Shown in pieces: positions 20,101 to 30,061 of a stretch of 64,000 nt of DNA; position 1 is the stretch's first letter, and each line of letters opens with the position of its first letter. Both the position numbers and the translations under genes were made by a program. The DNA is from Auanema rhodensis (taxonomy: Eukaryota; Nematoda; Chromadorea; Rhabditida; Rhabditidae). The notes under the pieces were generated by a model. That model did no database searches, had not been told where the DNA came from, and worked only from the letters and a program-made list of their open reading frames with translations. The stretch covers positions 11,470,001-11,534,000 of the forward strand of contig OZ059897.1 in NCBI GenBank assembly GCA_964057225.1. Direction: 5' to 3'.

Positions 20101-21594
20101 AAGTCTTGGTAACCAAAATCGTCGTATTTCGGAACGTAAATGATTACCACCGGCGTGGAAAAGTTTGGTGTGCATGTCTCTTATCATGATAGAAGCAAAT
20201 GGGTGATTATCCGGTATGAAACTAGGATGTATACAATCCTCCTCAGCTTCCATGTGTTCCAGTCTACCTTTGCATCGAATGACACCCAATTCATCGTGAT
20301 AGAGGCCAAGGTGTTTCCATCTCTTGTCTTCTATATCTACTGTACTCTGTACATCAATATAAGTAACTCTCTCTGCTTCCTTATATTCTTCAGCTGATAT
20401 TGTTGAAGGGTTTAGAGCGATCTCGTTGTCGTTGTTGATGCGATGTAGACGTCGTTGTTGTAAGAGTTGTATAAACCGAAGTACGTATGCGGTTGTTCGT
20501 ATGAGACATGTTAATCGCGAGCTTTGATATCGGAAAATTGATGGATCGTCGACAAATGTAGTGATGGAGGTACTAGCGATCAGTACTTGTGAGTCGTCCT
20601 CTACATAAGTATAGGGTCTGGTCATCTCCCATTCTTTGTCGTGCGTTTGTGAGAATTTCGGTCCTGTGAACCATGTGGATTTGTCAATGTTTTCCCTTGT
20701 AAGTCCACGCGTTGCGTGATCAGCTGGGTTGTGGTCTGTATCGACGTGGTAAATAAAGAAATTATAACTGTCTTTGACTTTATCAATGATAACGCGACAC
20801 GATCTAACTCGGTTATCGACGAATATTCCTGCATCAGGATTTGGTTTGCATACCCACGCAAGTGATATTTCCGAATCTGAGAAGATTCGTACGATCGATA
20901 TGTTCAATTTACTTTCTTGTAACAGAAACTCAATGATGTGACATCCGATAAAAAATGAAAGTAGTTCAAGTCTAGGAATAGTGAGCGGTTGCTTTTTATT
21001 TTTATCTGTTTTCTGCGATTTGCTTTTGTTCTGTGGTGCTAATCGCTGTTTCGCTATGAGGAAGTGTACTCCGGTAACATGAGATTTTTGGTCTAGTGTA
21101 CGTAGATATCCTACCGCACCGTATCCGATAGTACTAGCATCTACAAAAATGCAGAGTTCGTTCACGTGGTCATTGCGAATGTTTCGAGGTACGTGGTATC
21201 GGTATCCATGAACCGAACTGCATATCTGTTTCCATTCACGTTGAAGGTCGGGAGAGATTGGTTCATCCCATGCGTAACCGAGTGTCCACAGTTTTTGTAA
21301 GAAGTGTCGTGATAATAAGATTAAAGGACTCAACCATCCTACTGGATCAAATGTTTTGTGCGCTGTACTGAGTACCAGTCGCTTGGTTATACTGTCACCT
21401 GTATAATCCATTTGAAGTGCAAGACTGAATGTGTCTAGGTGTGAGTCCCAATAAATTCCCAAAACTTTTTGCAGTACCTTCTCTGCTTTGTCATGTTTTG
21501 GAATGCTTTTCATAGTGTTCTCGTCATTAGTACAAAATTCTCTCAAGTTCATCTTCATATCGTTGAACGCAGACTTACACTGTATGTATAACAT
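17113..21594 (-). CDS. pol-env: BEL/Pao pol (RNase H, integrase) continuing into envelope, 1,493 residues
   Basis: A long open frame. It begins inside the RT C-terminus. RNase H shows Asp in CIFVDAS, Glu in IPRLELL, Asp in FSDSEIS and Asp in HNPADHA. Integrase has an H2C2 zinc domain (HAGGNH ... CAVC) and catalytic Asp in GIDLAGP, Asp in WSDNGSN and Glu in GGFYERM. The WQRWHNEYV region and following beta-rich part match the DUF5641-type integrase C-terminus. From about residue 930 a charged linker (RKRRR) and hydrophobic segment start the envelope: hydrophobic segments near residues 1035-1060 and 1120-1140, then a Cys-dense ectodomain (GFLSCGCALPTSGC) resembling the phlebovirus Gc fusion region. 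Pol and envelope are in one frame here; a splice or cleavage would normally separate them. Confidence 0.85.
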   Translation of the reverse strand: MLYIQCKSAFNDMKMNLREFCTNDENTMKSIPKHDKAEKVLQKVLGIYWDSHLDTFSLALQMDYTGDSITKRLVLSTAHKTFDPVGWLSPLILLSRHFLQKLWTLGYAWDEPISPDLQREWKQICSSVHGYRYHVPRNIRNDHVNELCIFVDASTIGYGAVGYLRTLDQKSHVTGVHFLIAKQRLAPQNKSKSQKTDKNKKQPLTIPRLELLSFFIGCHIIEFLLQESKLNISIVRIFSDSEISLAWVCKPNPDAGIFVDNRVRSCRVIIDKVKDSYNFFIYHVDTDHNPADHATRGLTRENIDKSTWFTGPKFSQTHDKEWEMTRPYTYVEDDSQVLIASTSITTFVDDPSIFRYQSSRLTCLIRTTAYVLRFIQLLQQRRLHRINNDNEIALNPSTISAEEYKEAERVTYIDVQSTVDIEDKRWKHLGLYHDELGVIRCKGRLEHMEAEEDCIHPSFIPDNHPFASIMIRDMHTKLFHAGGNHLRSEIRRFWLPRLPRKVQNILKQCAVCKKLHGRPFKYPNMSSLPPERVQRSNPFQNCGIDLAGPFNIHDDTRHITEKRWIMLVTCMATRAIHLEVVQDLSASETLLALRRFISRRGSPDLIWSDNGSNFTLCQKIFALIQDPNVDTYLTHHKVTWKFITPLAPWKGGFYERMVGIMKSALRTSLTTSCKAHMFSTIVTEVEQIVNTRPLTYTFNTTTDLSPIRPIDFLQTNTSVTILDIELSELPTHLRSRRDCIDRLNNIQKTLDKFWQRWHNEYVVALRATHMLDHKQGHFSTATPKVGTVVLMSDDNTKRNQWKMGLITSIQNTESVRVAEVRTSDGHKLFRPINRLIPLEIPSDNEHHTENRHTQSPHKSDKTVTFKETPEVILLDNEVSSLWKLVVETSTSTGPNTTENVIDPNVITINDDDDIEVITIADDEGENEPQPRKRRRLPSYTHFFIAMILGILVNPMSTTNICQFSCIKGGVGISNCGTGHPIRVCARETCVEYNPNTPNFTIVFPAHVVLHDHTFISRHIIDKNDTFALHQLDCPATPFCDMIQCLFCLELLHNPSCFPYAALSATALIIWLILFSILLSIIVIRICSKKFVHIAQYTLFSVWRMITQCLPSHIRFHISIQEERSVLEYVPLSSHKLPRWQKSTPSQRSRQRDRLVHRVGYLFVAIIVIFLIESLVVNACTIVPPSISHVPGNSVSNLSPTHQVNQVSSSTTLHTYDNEVCFTTSHSNRSYANPLTNSHLRIKLMYTRILCTKVSLFFTRHTIVKTESAKRCPHMGSCVGSFCANVRPNTSISELSLANQYPGTSYCSESCGFLSCGCALPTSGCLFYRNFHVPNGNITHEVFYCSRWTPRVFLQISIHTAIENKTETISHVPFLPHSTKIINGYHITLGRITYSDNEILHRRFITSNSRIAVLPHSATFSYSCGKVKTADPFSECTATDTCSCRPAETVENCYCQDNNPNKLYTNNYTLPLSLPSLTMIPKKQSHFCSSHKRC

Positions 21595-21603
21595 TACTCC
21601 TTG

Positions 21604-22226
21604 TTAGGTCTCATCAAAGGTGAGAATGAGATTGTCTACATAAAGATTATCTATGATACAACTCGTAAGTTGTGTGTCTGAATGGGATTTCAGCCCAAAT
21701 TGGATTGCGCCAGCGAGGAGGAATGGAGAAGCATTGACTCCGAATGGTACTCTGTTAAATCGGAACACCCGTATATTATCCTGTTCAGGTGGTAACGAAA
21801 GATCGTGAAGCCAAAGGAATCGAGTGGCGTCTTTTTCGGTGTTATTAAGATGTACCGAAGATGTGAAAGGCCTTCTCAACGTCACTGATGATCATGTATT
21901 TTCCAAACCTGCATCGTAACAATAGACCTGTTAGATTTGGTAAGATTGTGAGACCCTGATGTATAACATTATTCAATGATAGTTCTCCTCGTCGATGAGA
22001 GGATGCATCAAGTACTATACGTACTTTGGTAGTGTTACTCGACAACTTAACTACCGCTTGATGCGGTATATAATAAGTTGGGGAGCTATCAGGGTGAATA
22101 GGTGCGTCTTCAATGATATTACTCTTCAATTGCTGTTAAAAAATTTCATTGTATTTTGCCCACATTTCGGGATTGCTCTTTGCGTGATTGAATTGTTGTC
22201 GCAGTCTAGCTAATGCGATACTGTAG
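21604..22226 (-). pseudogene. pol: BEL/Pao reverse transcriptase segment, frameshifted
   Basis: Bridges the gag-protease and RNase H frames. Motifs KVRIVLDAS, LPNLTGLLLR and IISDVEKAFH lie in one frame (21845-22129), while FNRVPFGVNASPF and the catalytic NLYVDNLIL lie in another (21604-21885). Breaks: a small duplication next to the gag-protease end near 22242, a TAA near 22140, a frameshift near 21870, and an in-frame TAA at 21604-21606. The catalytic box reads YVDN rather than YVDD; this variant may be natural in nematode BEL/Pao elements, so it alone does not prove inactivity. Confidence 0.8.
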
Positions 22227-25200
22227 TTATCGGCCAGTTGCGTGTTTGTTTTCCTTCCACGGAAAGGATACGTGTACGCCTTCCCATGTCTTTCTTACTT
22301 GTTCATTGAACTGGCTCAGTACCCCTTGTTGTTCTTCTTCGATTGATATGTTGTCTCGAATCCCAATAAATTCCATGGACCACATTTTTGTGAGATCAAC
22401 ATCGTCATGTATTTTTGTTGTGCATGTGATTACATTATCCGCGTATGTGGGGTTGTTGTTATCTATGTCATACCTTCCCGATAGTGTATATCCAAAGAAA
22501 GTGGGGTGAGCGACTAGATTGCAATCTGGCAATTGCATAATTGGTTCCTCATATATGGTACTCGCATGGACCTCAGCAATGCCCAAGATGATATCAATCT
22601 CTATAGGATCATTCAAGTTGCGAGATAAGTAGCCAATGTTCTGGCGTATAAAACGCTGATCGGCATTTGTCAGTCTTAACGGTTGTATGGCTGAAAGAAC
22701 CTTATCCATTATAACGCATGGGGCAGATATGCACGCTCCATCGTTATTGTAGAGATCGATCATAATAGCTTGCGTGTCTTTAAGAAGAAATTGTTCCCCC
22801 GCGGTTTCCATTCTCATGCGTACATCTTCATCGAATGGTAATCCCAAGCGGTTGATCAACTCTCTACGTACGATAGCTACTTGTGAACCCGAATCCAACA
22901 AGGCGTATACATGATGTGGATTATCGTGGCAATCAAATACTGTCACACTGACTACTCCAACGTGGTTTCGTCTGAATTCAAAGGCCTTGTCATTGACTGG
23001 TCCTGATGTATTTGAAATGTGGTCGTAAGGGTAAGTGAGTGCAGTAGCAGTCGAGATATGTTGGCGTGGGGAGTGAGCTCTGTATTGTTTTCGTTGTGGG
23101 TAAGGTGATCTGCTCCGTGAATATGAGGGTGATTTGCTTCTCGATGAGTGTCTCATAGACGCACTGCGGTCTTTTCTGTTGTTTTCGTTGTTCCGATGAG
23201 GTGATCTTCTTGTATTAGCCTCAAAACTTCTGTACGTTTGTGGTGGATGCCGATTCATCCTATCCTTCGAGTGAGTTCTAGTCCTACTATTACTCCGGGA
23301 TTGAGAATCGCGTTGACACAGAGACTCATGATGTGTTTTGTCACAGCGGTGACAATTCGGTGCGTGACATCCAATGGCTGAGTGTATCTTCGAAAAACAT
23401 TTGAAGCATAGCTGTTTGGATACAGCTATCTTCTTCCTTTCTTCTACCGATTGAATAGAATAACATTTGGTGGGAGAATGATTGCCAAGACAGAGATTGC
23501 ATTTCTGGTTATTGAACTGTTCTCGCCGACTAGTGTGTAGTTGTCCTGCTGCAATATGAAGAGTATTGCTATTTCTCTGACTCATTGCATTTTTATCGGC
23601 TTCTTCAAGCTGCAATGCTTTTGCGGCTTCCGTGATGTATTCAATGATTGACGTAATTGTAGTATGTTGTTTCGATTTGTATATGCTGTTATAGATGTGT
23701 CGAGGTACTTTTGAGAAGAGTATGACGCGAAGTCCTGTGTGATCTACATTAGGACTGTATCGTATCCTCATCGATATGATTTGATCAGCTTTGCGGATCG
23801 TATGTAGTATCGAAGCACTATTGTCTAGTGCTGCCGGTAAGGCTCTCAGTGAATCGTATAGTTTAGAGTCTAACATAGAGGGGTTCATGTACTCTTCCAT
23901 GAGGATGGCCTTTGCCTTACTGTAACTCTCACCAATGCGTGGCAAGCACAGTAAACATTCTTCAGCTGGACCAGAAAGTCTGTCGAGCAAAATGGAAAAC
24001 TTTTCAATCTCTGACAAGGGTTGAACATCAATAACTGCTGTGAACAACTCCCAAAATCCAAGAAAGTCTTCTGGATTAACGTTGAAATGTGGTACTTTAA
24101 CTGTTGGAAGACGAGGCGTGAGTATTGATGTTTGTACAGTAGGTGGGATCGAAGATTGTCGTGTTATGTTCTGTTGCATAGTTGACCAATGATCGGGAAC
24201 ATTATTTGTATGTTGTTCGACTGTAATTGGTCGAGAATCGTAGTGCGCGTGTCGCAATGGTGAGAGAGCTTTCCGCTTATTAGCTGCTCCAAGTGGGGTT
24301 CCAACATTGTCAGCATCAGCTCTAGCTCTTTTCAAGCTATGAGAACCAGTACTCAGATTGTTAAAAGAATGAACAAGATCATTTTCTGATATCGGCATTA
24401 GGTCATCGTTCAAAAGAGTGGAGTTACTGTTTGGTTCCAGCATTGAAATATCGTGCTGAGGAGATGCGATCATAACGTCACTATTGTTCGCTCGAGTAGT
24501 GTACACTCGTTTTGGAGTAGGTTGTCTTTGTGTGGAACCGATTTCATCAGAACTTGTGCTTTGTGTTCTGTGTCGTCGTGTTCTATCTGGTGTGATGTTC
24601 AAATGTTTTTGTATTCCAGAAAAGAAACTCATCTCTAAATTTTTTCTGGAGTATTTCATTCTGTTCATGTCATTTTGCAATGTTGTTGAGTCATGTACTG
24701 TAGAGTCAAATGAACTCAGATAGTCATCGAGTTCATCTCGGCGAAGTTGGATAAGTTGAGTATATTCCTCAACTTCGCCTGTGTTCACCATGAGATCTCT
24801 CTCATCGCAATAGTCCAAAATGCCCTTGATCAGTTTTGCAACTGTGGGCGGATGTTCTTCGCCAATGTCTTTGGTGACAAGTTGGTCGATTTCATGAGCT
24901 TTCATGGTCTTATGGGCTTGAGGGTGTTTGGTCAACATCCTTTTATAGCTACCTTGGTATAATTCCAACCAAGTTGCTGGGTAGTCCACATGGGTGCGTT
25001 CCTCGAGCATCACTCGATGTTCGTCTAACTGATCTCGTAGTGATCGGAAGACGTCCCCAACCGGTATGGCTTTATAATATATACGCATCAAGCTAGGCTT
25101 GTGCGTATGTATGAACTCTTGACATCTGTCGATGTCATCAACCGGGGGGAAGATGAATGCTTGATGGTACGGGAGGATGTCCTCCTTCACCGTGTTGAAC

Positions 25201-25307
25201 AACTTCAACGCGTGAGTTATATTTCTTTTTAAACAACTTAACTGTCTTGCTAAGGCAGTCAGGTTACGAGTTTCCTTTTCCGATGGAGAAGAGGGACTCA
25301 TAATCAT
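22227..25307 (-). CDS. gag-PR: BEL/Pao Gag with zinc knuckles and aspartic protease, 1,026 residues
   Basis: The N-terminal half is a helical Gag of the DUF1759 type (VPHFNVNPEDFLGFWELF ... FSILLDRLSGPAEECL at about residues 405-460). Three knuckles follow (CNLCLGNHSPTKC, CFKCFSKIHSAIGC, CHRCDKTHHESLC, about residues 600-670), then an Arg/Ser-rich low-complexity stretch (RSRSPYPQRKQ), and a retropepsin-like domain with active site YALLDSGSQVAIV (about residue 795). DSG instead of DTG is usual for BEL/Pao proteases. The start is the first Met of an open frame beginning MIMSPSSPSEKE. Gag packages element RNA; the protease matures the polyprotein. Confidence 0.85.
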   Translation of the reverse strand: MIMSPSSPSEKETRNLTALARQLSCLKRNITHALKLFNTVKEDILPYHQAFIFPPVDDIDRCQEFIHTHKPSLMRIYYKAIPVGDVFRSLRDQLDEHRVMLEERTHVDYPATWLELYQGSYKRMLTKHPQAHKTMKAHEIDQLVTKDIGEEHPPTVAKLIKGILDYCDERDLMVNTGEVEEYTQLIQLRRDELDDYLSSFDSTVHDSTTLQNDMNRMKYSRKNLEMSFFSGIQKHLNITPDRTRRHRTQSTSSDEIGSTQRQPTPKRVYTTRANNSDVMIASPQHDISMLEPNSNSTLLNDDLMPISENDLVHSFNNLSTGSHSLKRARADADNVGTPLGAANKRKALSPLRHAHYDSRPITVEQHTNNVPDHWSTMQQNITRQSSIPPTVQTSILTPRLPTVKVPHFNVNPEDFLGFWELFTAVIDVQPLSEIEKFSILLDRLSGPAEECLLCLPRIGESYSKAKAILMEEYMNPSMLDSKLYDSLRALPAALDNSASILHTIRKADQIISMRIRYSPNVDHTGLRVILFSKVPRHIYNSIYKSKQHTTITSIIEYITEAAKALQLEEADKNAMSQRNSNTLHIAAGQLHTSRREQFNNQKCNLCLGNHSPTKCYSIQSVEERKKIAVSKQLCFKCFSKIHSAIGCHAPNCHRCDKTHHESLCQRDSQSRSNSRTRTHSKDRMNRHPPQTYRSFEANTRRSPHRNNENNRKDRSASMRHSSRSKSPSYSRSRSPYPQRKQYRAHSPRQHISTATALTYPYDHISNTSGPVNDKAFEFRRNHVGVVSVTVFDCHDNPHHVYALLDSGSQVAIVRRELINRLGLPFDEDVRMRMETAGEQFLLKDTQAIMIDLYNNDGACISAPCVIMDKVLSAIQPLRLTNADQRFIRQNIGYLSRNLNDPIEIDIILGIAEVHASTIYEEPIMQLPDCNLVAHPTFFGYTLSGRYDIDNNNPTYADNVITCTTKIHDDVDLTKMWSMEFIGIRDNISIEEEQQGVLSQFNEQVRKTWEGVHVSFPWKENKHATGR

Positions 25308-25680
25308 TTTGTTTGAAGAGAAATATTATTGTTCAAGTTAATTTTGTGTTTAATCTAGCTAATTTGTTGATTGATTATTAAAATCAATTGAATTAAAGTC
25401 CGAATACAATAGCTGTCGATAGAAGGAATAACAATATATAATATAAATAGGAGAAAAAAAATGCGAAGATAAGAAAAGATATGCAAGTAATATAAGCGAA
25501 TAAGATAAGCAAATAGTTCACTATTAGAAGGTACAATGAATATTTAGTTGAATATTTGTTAACAGTTTTTTCTTTGGAGAGTTATACTGTTAGTTTTTTC
25601 GTGTAGTTGTTACTGTTTCGTTAAATTACGTGTGTGGAATCTTTCGTAAAAAATTGTATGTTTTATCTTTTGAATATATA
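25308..25680. other. AT-rich leader upstream of gag, cut by a Tc1 insertion
   Basis: No gene. It should contain the leader of the BEL/Pao element; a primer-binding site or LTR edge was not recognised. Confidence 0.4.
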
Positions 25681-27296
25681 CACTCGTGGCCATAAATTCT
25701 CGGCAGGTGGTGCCTCGACGAAAAAAATTTTTAAAAAATTTAAAAAAATATTTAAAATTTAATTTTCAGGATAATGTAGTTTGTAATAGTTCAGGCTTCT
25801 AGAATTTTCAGTTTCAATGTCAAAGTAACGATGGGAAGAAAGTTATGAAAAAATATCTGACGTCCATATTTGGACTAAATTTACATTTTTATATCTTGAG
25901 TTAGGGAGCATGAACATTGATAATTATTTCGCTGAATTGTAGACAAAACCTTATTTTATCATTTTAGAACATGACAAGGGGTTTTTTTGTTTCCGAAGAT
26001 CTAAGAAAATCAGTTTTACAAGCACATGCATCTGGCATGAGCCAAGTTGCTGTTGGACGTCTTCTGGGTGTTCCAAGATCTACAGTTGGAGATATTGTCA
26101 GGAAAGGACATTCTGGAGATGACGGAAGACTGCAGAATCAAGGAAGACCAAGATCTACCACAGAACGAGAAGACAGAGTGATACGAAGGTTGGCTGTCAT
26201 TAATCCCTTCACGACGTCTCAGGAAATCCGTGAAGAGCTGAAGTTGCTAAAGCCCAACGTTTGCTCCGCTAGGACAATTCGTTCCAGGTTGTTGGCACAA
26301 GGGTTACGTTCCCACTCCTCGGCCAAAAAACCTCTACTCTCCAAGAGGAACGTCAAAAAGCGTCTGGAATTTGCTAAGGAGCACGTGAACTGGACCCAGG
26401 AGCAATGGAAAAAATGCATCTGGACGGATGAATGCAAGTTCATGTTGGCTGGGAATGGTGGAGCTAGGAGAGTCAGACGTCCCACTGGCTTCAGGTACCA
26501 TAGAAGATACACGACTGGCACCACCAAGTTTGGTGGAGGCTCAGTGATGGTGTGGGGAGCCTTCACGTCATCTGAAGTTGGTCCCTTGCACCAAATTGAA
26601 GGAACCATGGATCAATATGGGTACAGAAACATTCTGGAGAATGTAATGTATCCATACGCTCGCTCAAAACTTCGTAGAGGCTTCATCTATCAGCAGGATA
26701 ACGATCCAAAACACACGTCACGTGTTGCCAAGGAGTGGATGGCTAGTAACGGGGTGACGCTGATGAAGTGGCCTCCACAGAGCCCTGACCTCAACCCGAT
26801 TGAAAATTTGTGGTCGATATTGAAGTGGAGGGTCAGAGGAACAAACTGCAAAAAACCGGATGAAAAAATGAAGATCCTGAGGGAAACCTGGAAGAAATTA
26901 CCACGAAGACTTCTGGAAAAACTAGTTGCATCGAAGATGCAAAGCGGTTATTGAAGCTAAAGGACACGCCACACGATATTAAGTATTTTTTTTAGTTTTT
27001 CGATAGTTTAAAGTATTGTTTTTTTGAAGAACTTTTTTATTTTTGTTCGGAAAATATTTTTTATGATTTTTTGAAATTTTAAAATTTTTTGGTTATCTGT
27101 TCATGCTCCATAAATCATTCTAATAAAAATTTTGGACTAAAAACGTGGGTAAAACCTTTTGAAATTAGAGAATAAAGTTCAAAACAGTTAAATGAAGTAG
27201 ATTATACTCGAATAATTGTGAAAAACAGAAAAACTTTTTTTAAAATAAGAAAAATTGAAAATTTTGGGGGGTGCCGAGAATTTATGGCCACGAGTG
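25681..27296 (+). mobile_element. Tc1-family transposon, complete ends
   Basis: 1,616 bp bounded by perfect 25-bp inverted repeats that begin CACTCGTGGCCATAA on the left and end TTATGGCCACGAGTG on the right, flanked by TA on both sides (25679-25680 and 27297-27298). One transposase gene on the plus strand. The perfect ends indicate a fairly young insertion. Confidence 0.95.
25971..26954 (+). CDS. Tc1-like transposase (C-terminus shifted)
   Basis: 327 residues. The N-terminal paired-type helix-turn-helix region (SEDLRKSVLQAHASGMSQ ... GVPRSTVGDIV) binds the ends; an AT-hook/nuclear-signal type GRPRSTTERE segment follows. Catalytic Asp in IWTDECKF, Asp in YQQDNDPKH, and a third acidic residue in PDLNPIENLW give the DD34E pattern of Tc1 transposases. 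Near 26930 a one-base change puts the last residues (KMQSGY) out of frame; the usual Tc1 ending is present in the neighbouring frame up to about 26982. The core is complete, so activity is possible but doubtful. Confidence 0.9.
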   Translation: MTRGFFVSEDLRKSVLQAHASGMSQVAVGRLLGVPRSTVGDIVRKGHSGDDGRLQNQGRPRSTTEREDRVIRRLAVINPFTTSQEIREELKLLKPNVCSARTIRSRLLAQGLRSHSSAKKPLLSKRNVKKRLEFAKEHVNWTQEQWKKCIWTDECKFMLAGNGGARRVRRPTGFRYHRRYTTGTTKFGGGSVMVWGAFTSSEVGPLHQIEGTMDQYGYRNILENVMYPYARSKLRRGFIYQQDNDPKHTSRVAKEWMASNGVTLMKWPPQSPDLNPIENLWSILKWRVRGTNCKKPDEKMKILRETWKKLPRRLLEKLVASKMQSGY

Positions 27297-27298
27297 TA

Positions 27299-30061
27299 TA
27301 TATATATATTTTTTTTTTTTTTGTTAGCTAAGTTAGTATATTTTTAAATTGTTTTTTTTTTTTAAATGGAGATTGTTCAGGCAAAGATAATTCAATAAGT
27401 ATCTTTATCTGGTTAAAAAAGAAAAATTGGATGATTCACTAGATGAGAGAACAATTCAAGTTGAGAGATTACTGTAGGAAATAGAGAGAAAAAATTGAGT
27501 TTCCCAAAATCGATCAAAAAATGTGAGCAAACTAGCTTGGATGAATTCAGTAAAGTTTTCTGAGTAATTTGATACTAAATATGCTGTTGTTTTTTATCAA
27601 AAAATATAATATCAATATTAATATTAATTGGTTGAAATATAATAAGGATATCCAAAAAGTATTCAAAATATTATTGTTTGATTGATCAGAAAGTATGTGT
27701 ATGAAAAGGATGAGTAATTTGAGACAAAAGATTTATTTCTGGACAGATGAACAAAGGAAATTGTATAAGATAACAGATGTGAATGAAATATAAACAATAT
27801 AAAATGTGAAATAATAAAATTAAAATAAAACAAATTGAAATTATAAAATAACTTACCAACTTAATGTAAATGTATAATTGATACCAGAGAGTATCAATTC
27901 AAATTCAATAAGCGGTTAAAGTGTTAATGCGAACAAATGAAAACTAACTTGATTCTCCTTGAGGATCCTTGATGTCGATTGTCCTTGTCTGGTGAATAGG
28001 TTAGCAGATGGCGTCGGGTGCTGTGGCTGGTTGTAGCGGCGGAATGAATGACCTGTCTGGCAGCTAGGCCGTGAGGGATGTTAAGAGGGAGGAGCTAATC
28101 TGCAAAAAGTATATGTAAGATTATTAAATGAGATTATTTAATGGATTTGAAACAAAACGAGTGGGTTAACTTTTCATAACATTTTAAAATGTTTTGATAT
28201 TCCATGTCATTCGATGATGACCTAGATAATGTGTGAGAGATGTTTGCGTGGTGCTAATGGCGCCGCACCAGGTCAATGAACAGATGGCAACATCTTTTGT
28301 CTTATTTCGCGTATCTTGTCAACATATTTGCTAAAATCGACTTTTTGGTGCAAAATGTTGGAAATATCTCATTTAACCTTTGCTGAGATTTATATTTTAT
28401 GCTTTAACATGCGTAGGATGATAATTCGTAGCTCTTTCGTGTCTTATCATTATCTCATCTATGTAGGATGGGATATTATGATGTTTTGTGATTTTTCACA
28501 GAAATTTTCATCTGCGTAGGATTTTAACAATATAGTTAATGTATTTTGTCCTATAGAACGTGGGTGATGATCTTATATAAGATAAAATATATAAATTTTA
28601 TGAATTTCATGATTTGGACTCTGACCTTTCTCATTGACCCGTTGGTCGTTACATATGACTCATATGGTTGGAAACAATAGATTTACAGACAATGGATGAA
28701 TAAAGAAATTTAAAAACTATAAAACAAGCCGTAAATAGTAAAAACTCGGAACTCTTTCGCATTTTTATATAAACAACACCTACCGAGAGTGCAAGGGTAC
28801 CAAACAAACATCAACAAGTAGGTCAACAGACGTTCCGTGTTGATAGGCTCCTTCCACACATGTTCACAAATAATCGTTGATCTCTAAGATACTGACTCCT
28901 TTACAGATGAGGAAACAGACAGCATTACTCATATAGCAAGGAGACATTGGTCTAAGATGCCTTTTAGTCACCTATTCAATTGATTCACAATTGTTAAAAT
29001 AACTTTTGCACTCGAAGTCTATCAAAACTGTTTGCAATGATTATTGAAAGTCACGTAAAATATAAAAGATATAAAAAGGTCTCAAAATCAAAGAATAAAT
29101 GAATAAATAGCGTTTTTAGACGGTAGCTCTGCTAATGCGTAATTCATATCATTGTTTCTCACTGTCCTCAGTCAGTAGAAATAAGATCGCCATAAAATGT
29201 GTTTGTTGGTACTTTGTCTGCATTTTTCTCGTACTCTCGCATATTCTTCCTAGGAAATACTGTGAAACATAATAAGGGGTGATCAATCCCAGCTGAGTCA
29301 CTGCCGGCAAGTTAAAGGAAGTAGCCATTGGGTAATCCAATAGAGTTTATATAGCGAACAACCCACTATGTTACTTTCTGTAATCATGTGGTACAAAAAT
29401 ATGGTATCAACCAAAATTTTAAATAATGTTTAATTATCACTGATATCTAGACAATATTTAACAACCAATTATGTCGTACTGACATACGATTCCTTTAGAG
29501 TATTTAGATCATTGAACTTATACTGTAAAGGACATCCAACGAGTCACTATTAACGAGCAGACTGGCATGAAGAAAAAAAGAAAAAGAAAAAAGATAAAGT
29601 AGCGCAATAGAAAGGTTATAGAGTAGGAAGTGATGCCGATGCACCATTTTGAAGATAGAGGGCTCTTCAAATAGCCTCCCAGGTTCACACTTTCTATTCT
29701 ATGCCCTGTTAACATAAAATACTATTAGAGGAAGAAAGATTCATTCATATGCCATTCAGATATACATAATACAGAATATAAGGACTAGAAGATATATAAT
29801 AAGACTAGATAAAGTACATAGAAGACTAGAGTGAATGTAATAAGACTAGATGTACATCACTAATGAGACTAGAGATAGTCTTACTAAAGGACAAGGATAA
29901 AACGGTGGTTCAGACTAGATGAGTCATAAGATTAAGACAGCGACGAGGAGAGAGAAAAGCGACCGTCCGCGACGGTGGTATAAAACAGAGTGCCCGTGAA
30001 TCTCATCAGCCAACGTGATGAGATTGCATCGATTAAATGATGAACAATCGCATTCGCGATA
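27299..30061. other. 2.8 kb without recognisable genes
   Basis: AT-rich, no supported coding region. It may include the 5' LTR/leader of the BEL/Pao element (a moderately GC-rich patch at 27950-28100 and CCGCACCAGG near 28265 are the most unusual spots), but no direct repeat with the 3' side was found. Confidence 0.4.
29783..29925 (+). repeat. Cluster of GACTAGA heptamers
   Basis: GACTAGA (or GACTAGAT/GACTAGAG) recurs about eight times in 140 bp at irregular 15-30-bp spacing, often preceded by AATAA. It does not code and matches nothing else in the window. Confidence 0.6.

Larger units (their letters stand above)
16419..25307 (-). mobile_element. BEL/Pao retroelement with phlebovirus-type envelope gene
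   Basis: Minus-strand order gag (with zinc knuckles and protease), reverse transcriptase, RNase H, integrase, envelope. The RT follows the protease and RNase H precedes integrase, as in BEL/Pao (semotivirus-like) elements. LTRs were not located: the 5' side is interrupted by a Tc1 copy at 25681 and the 3' side by a tRNA-like insert and another gag relic. The element has about four frame breaks in pol and one in the envelope region, so it is an inactive copy of moderate age. Confidence 0.85.

Noticed and set aside
17166..20861. Numerous short ORFs on both strands over pol-env
   Set aside because: All lie within the 1,493-residue frame and show no independent motifs.
28250..28290. Primer-binding site of the BEL/Pao element (CGCCGCACCA)
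   Set aside because: Ends in CCA like a tRNA tail on the plus strand, but no LTR edge adjoins it and the matching tRNA could not be named.
28316..28519. ORF of 67 residues in the gene-poor stretch
   Set aside because: No motif, no homologue in the window, AT-rich low-complexity composition.
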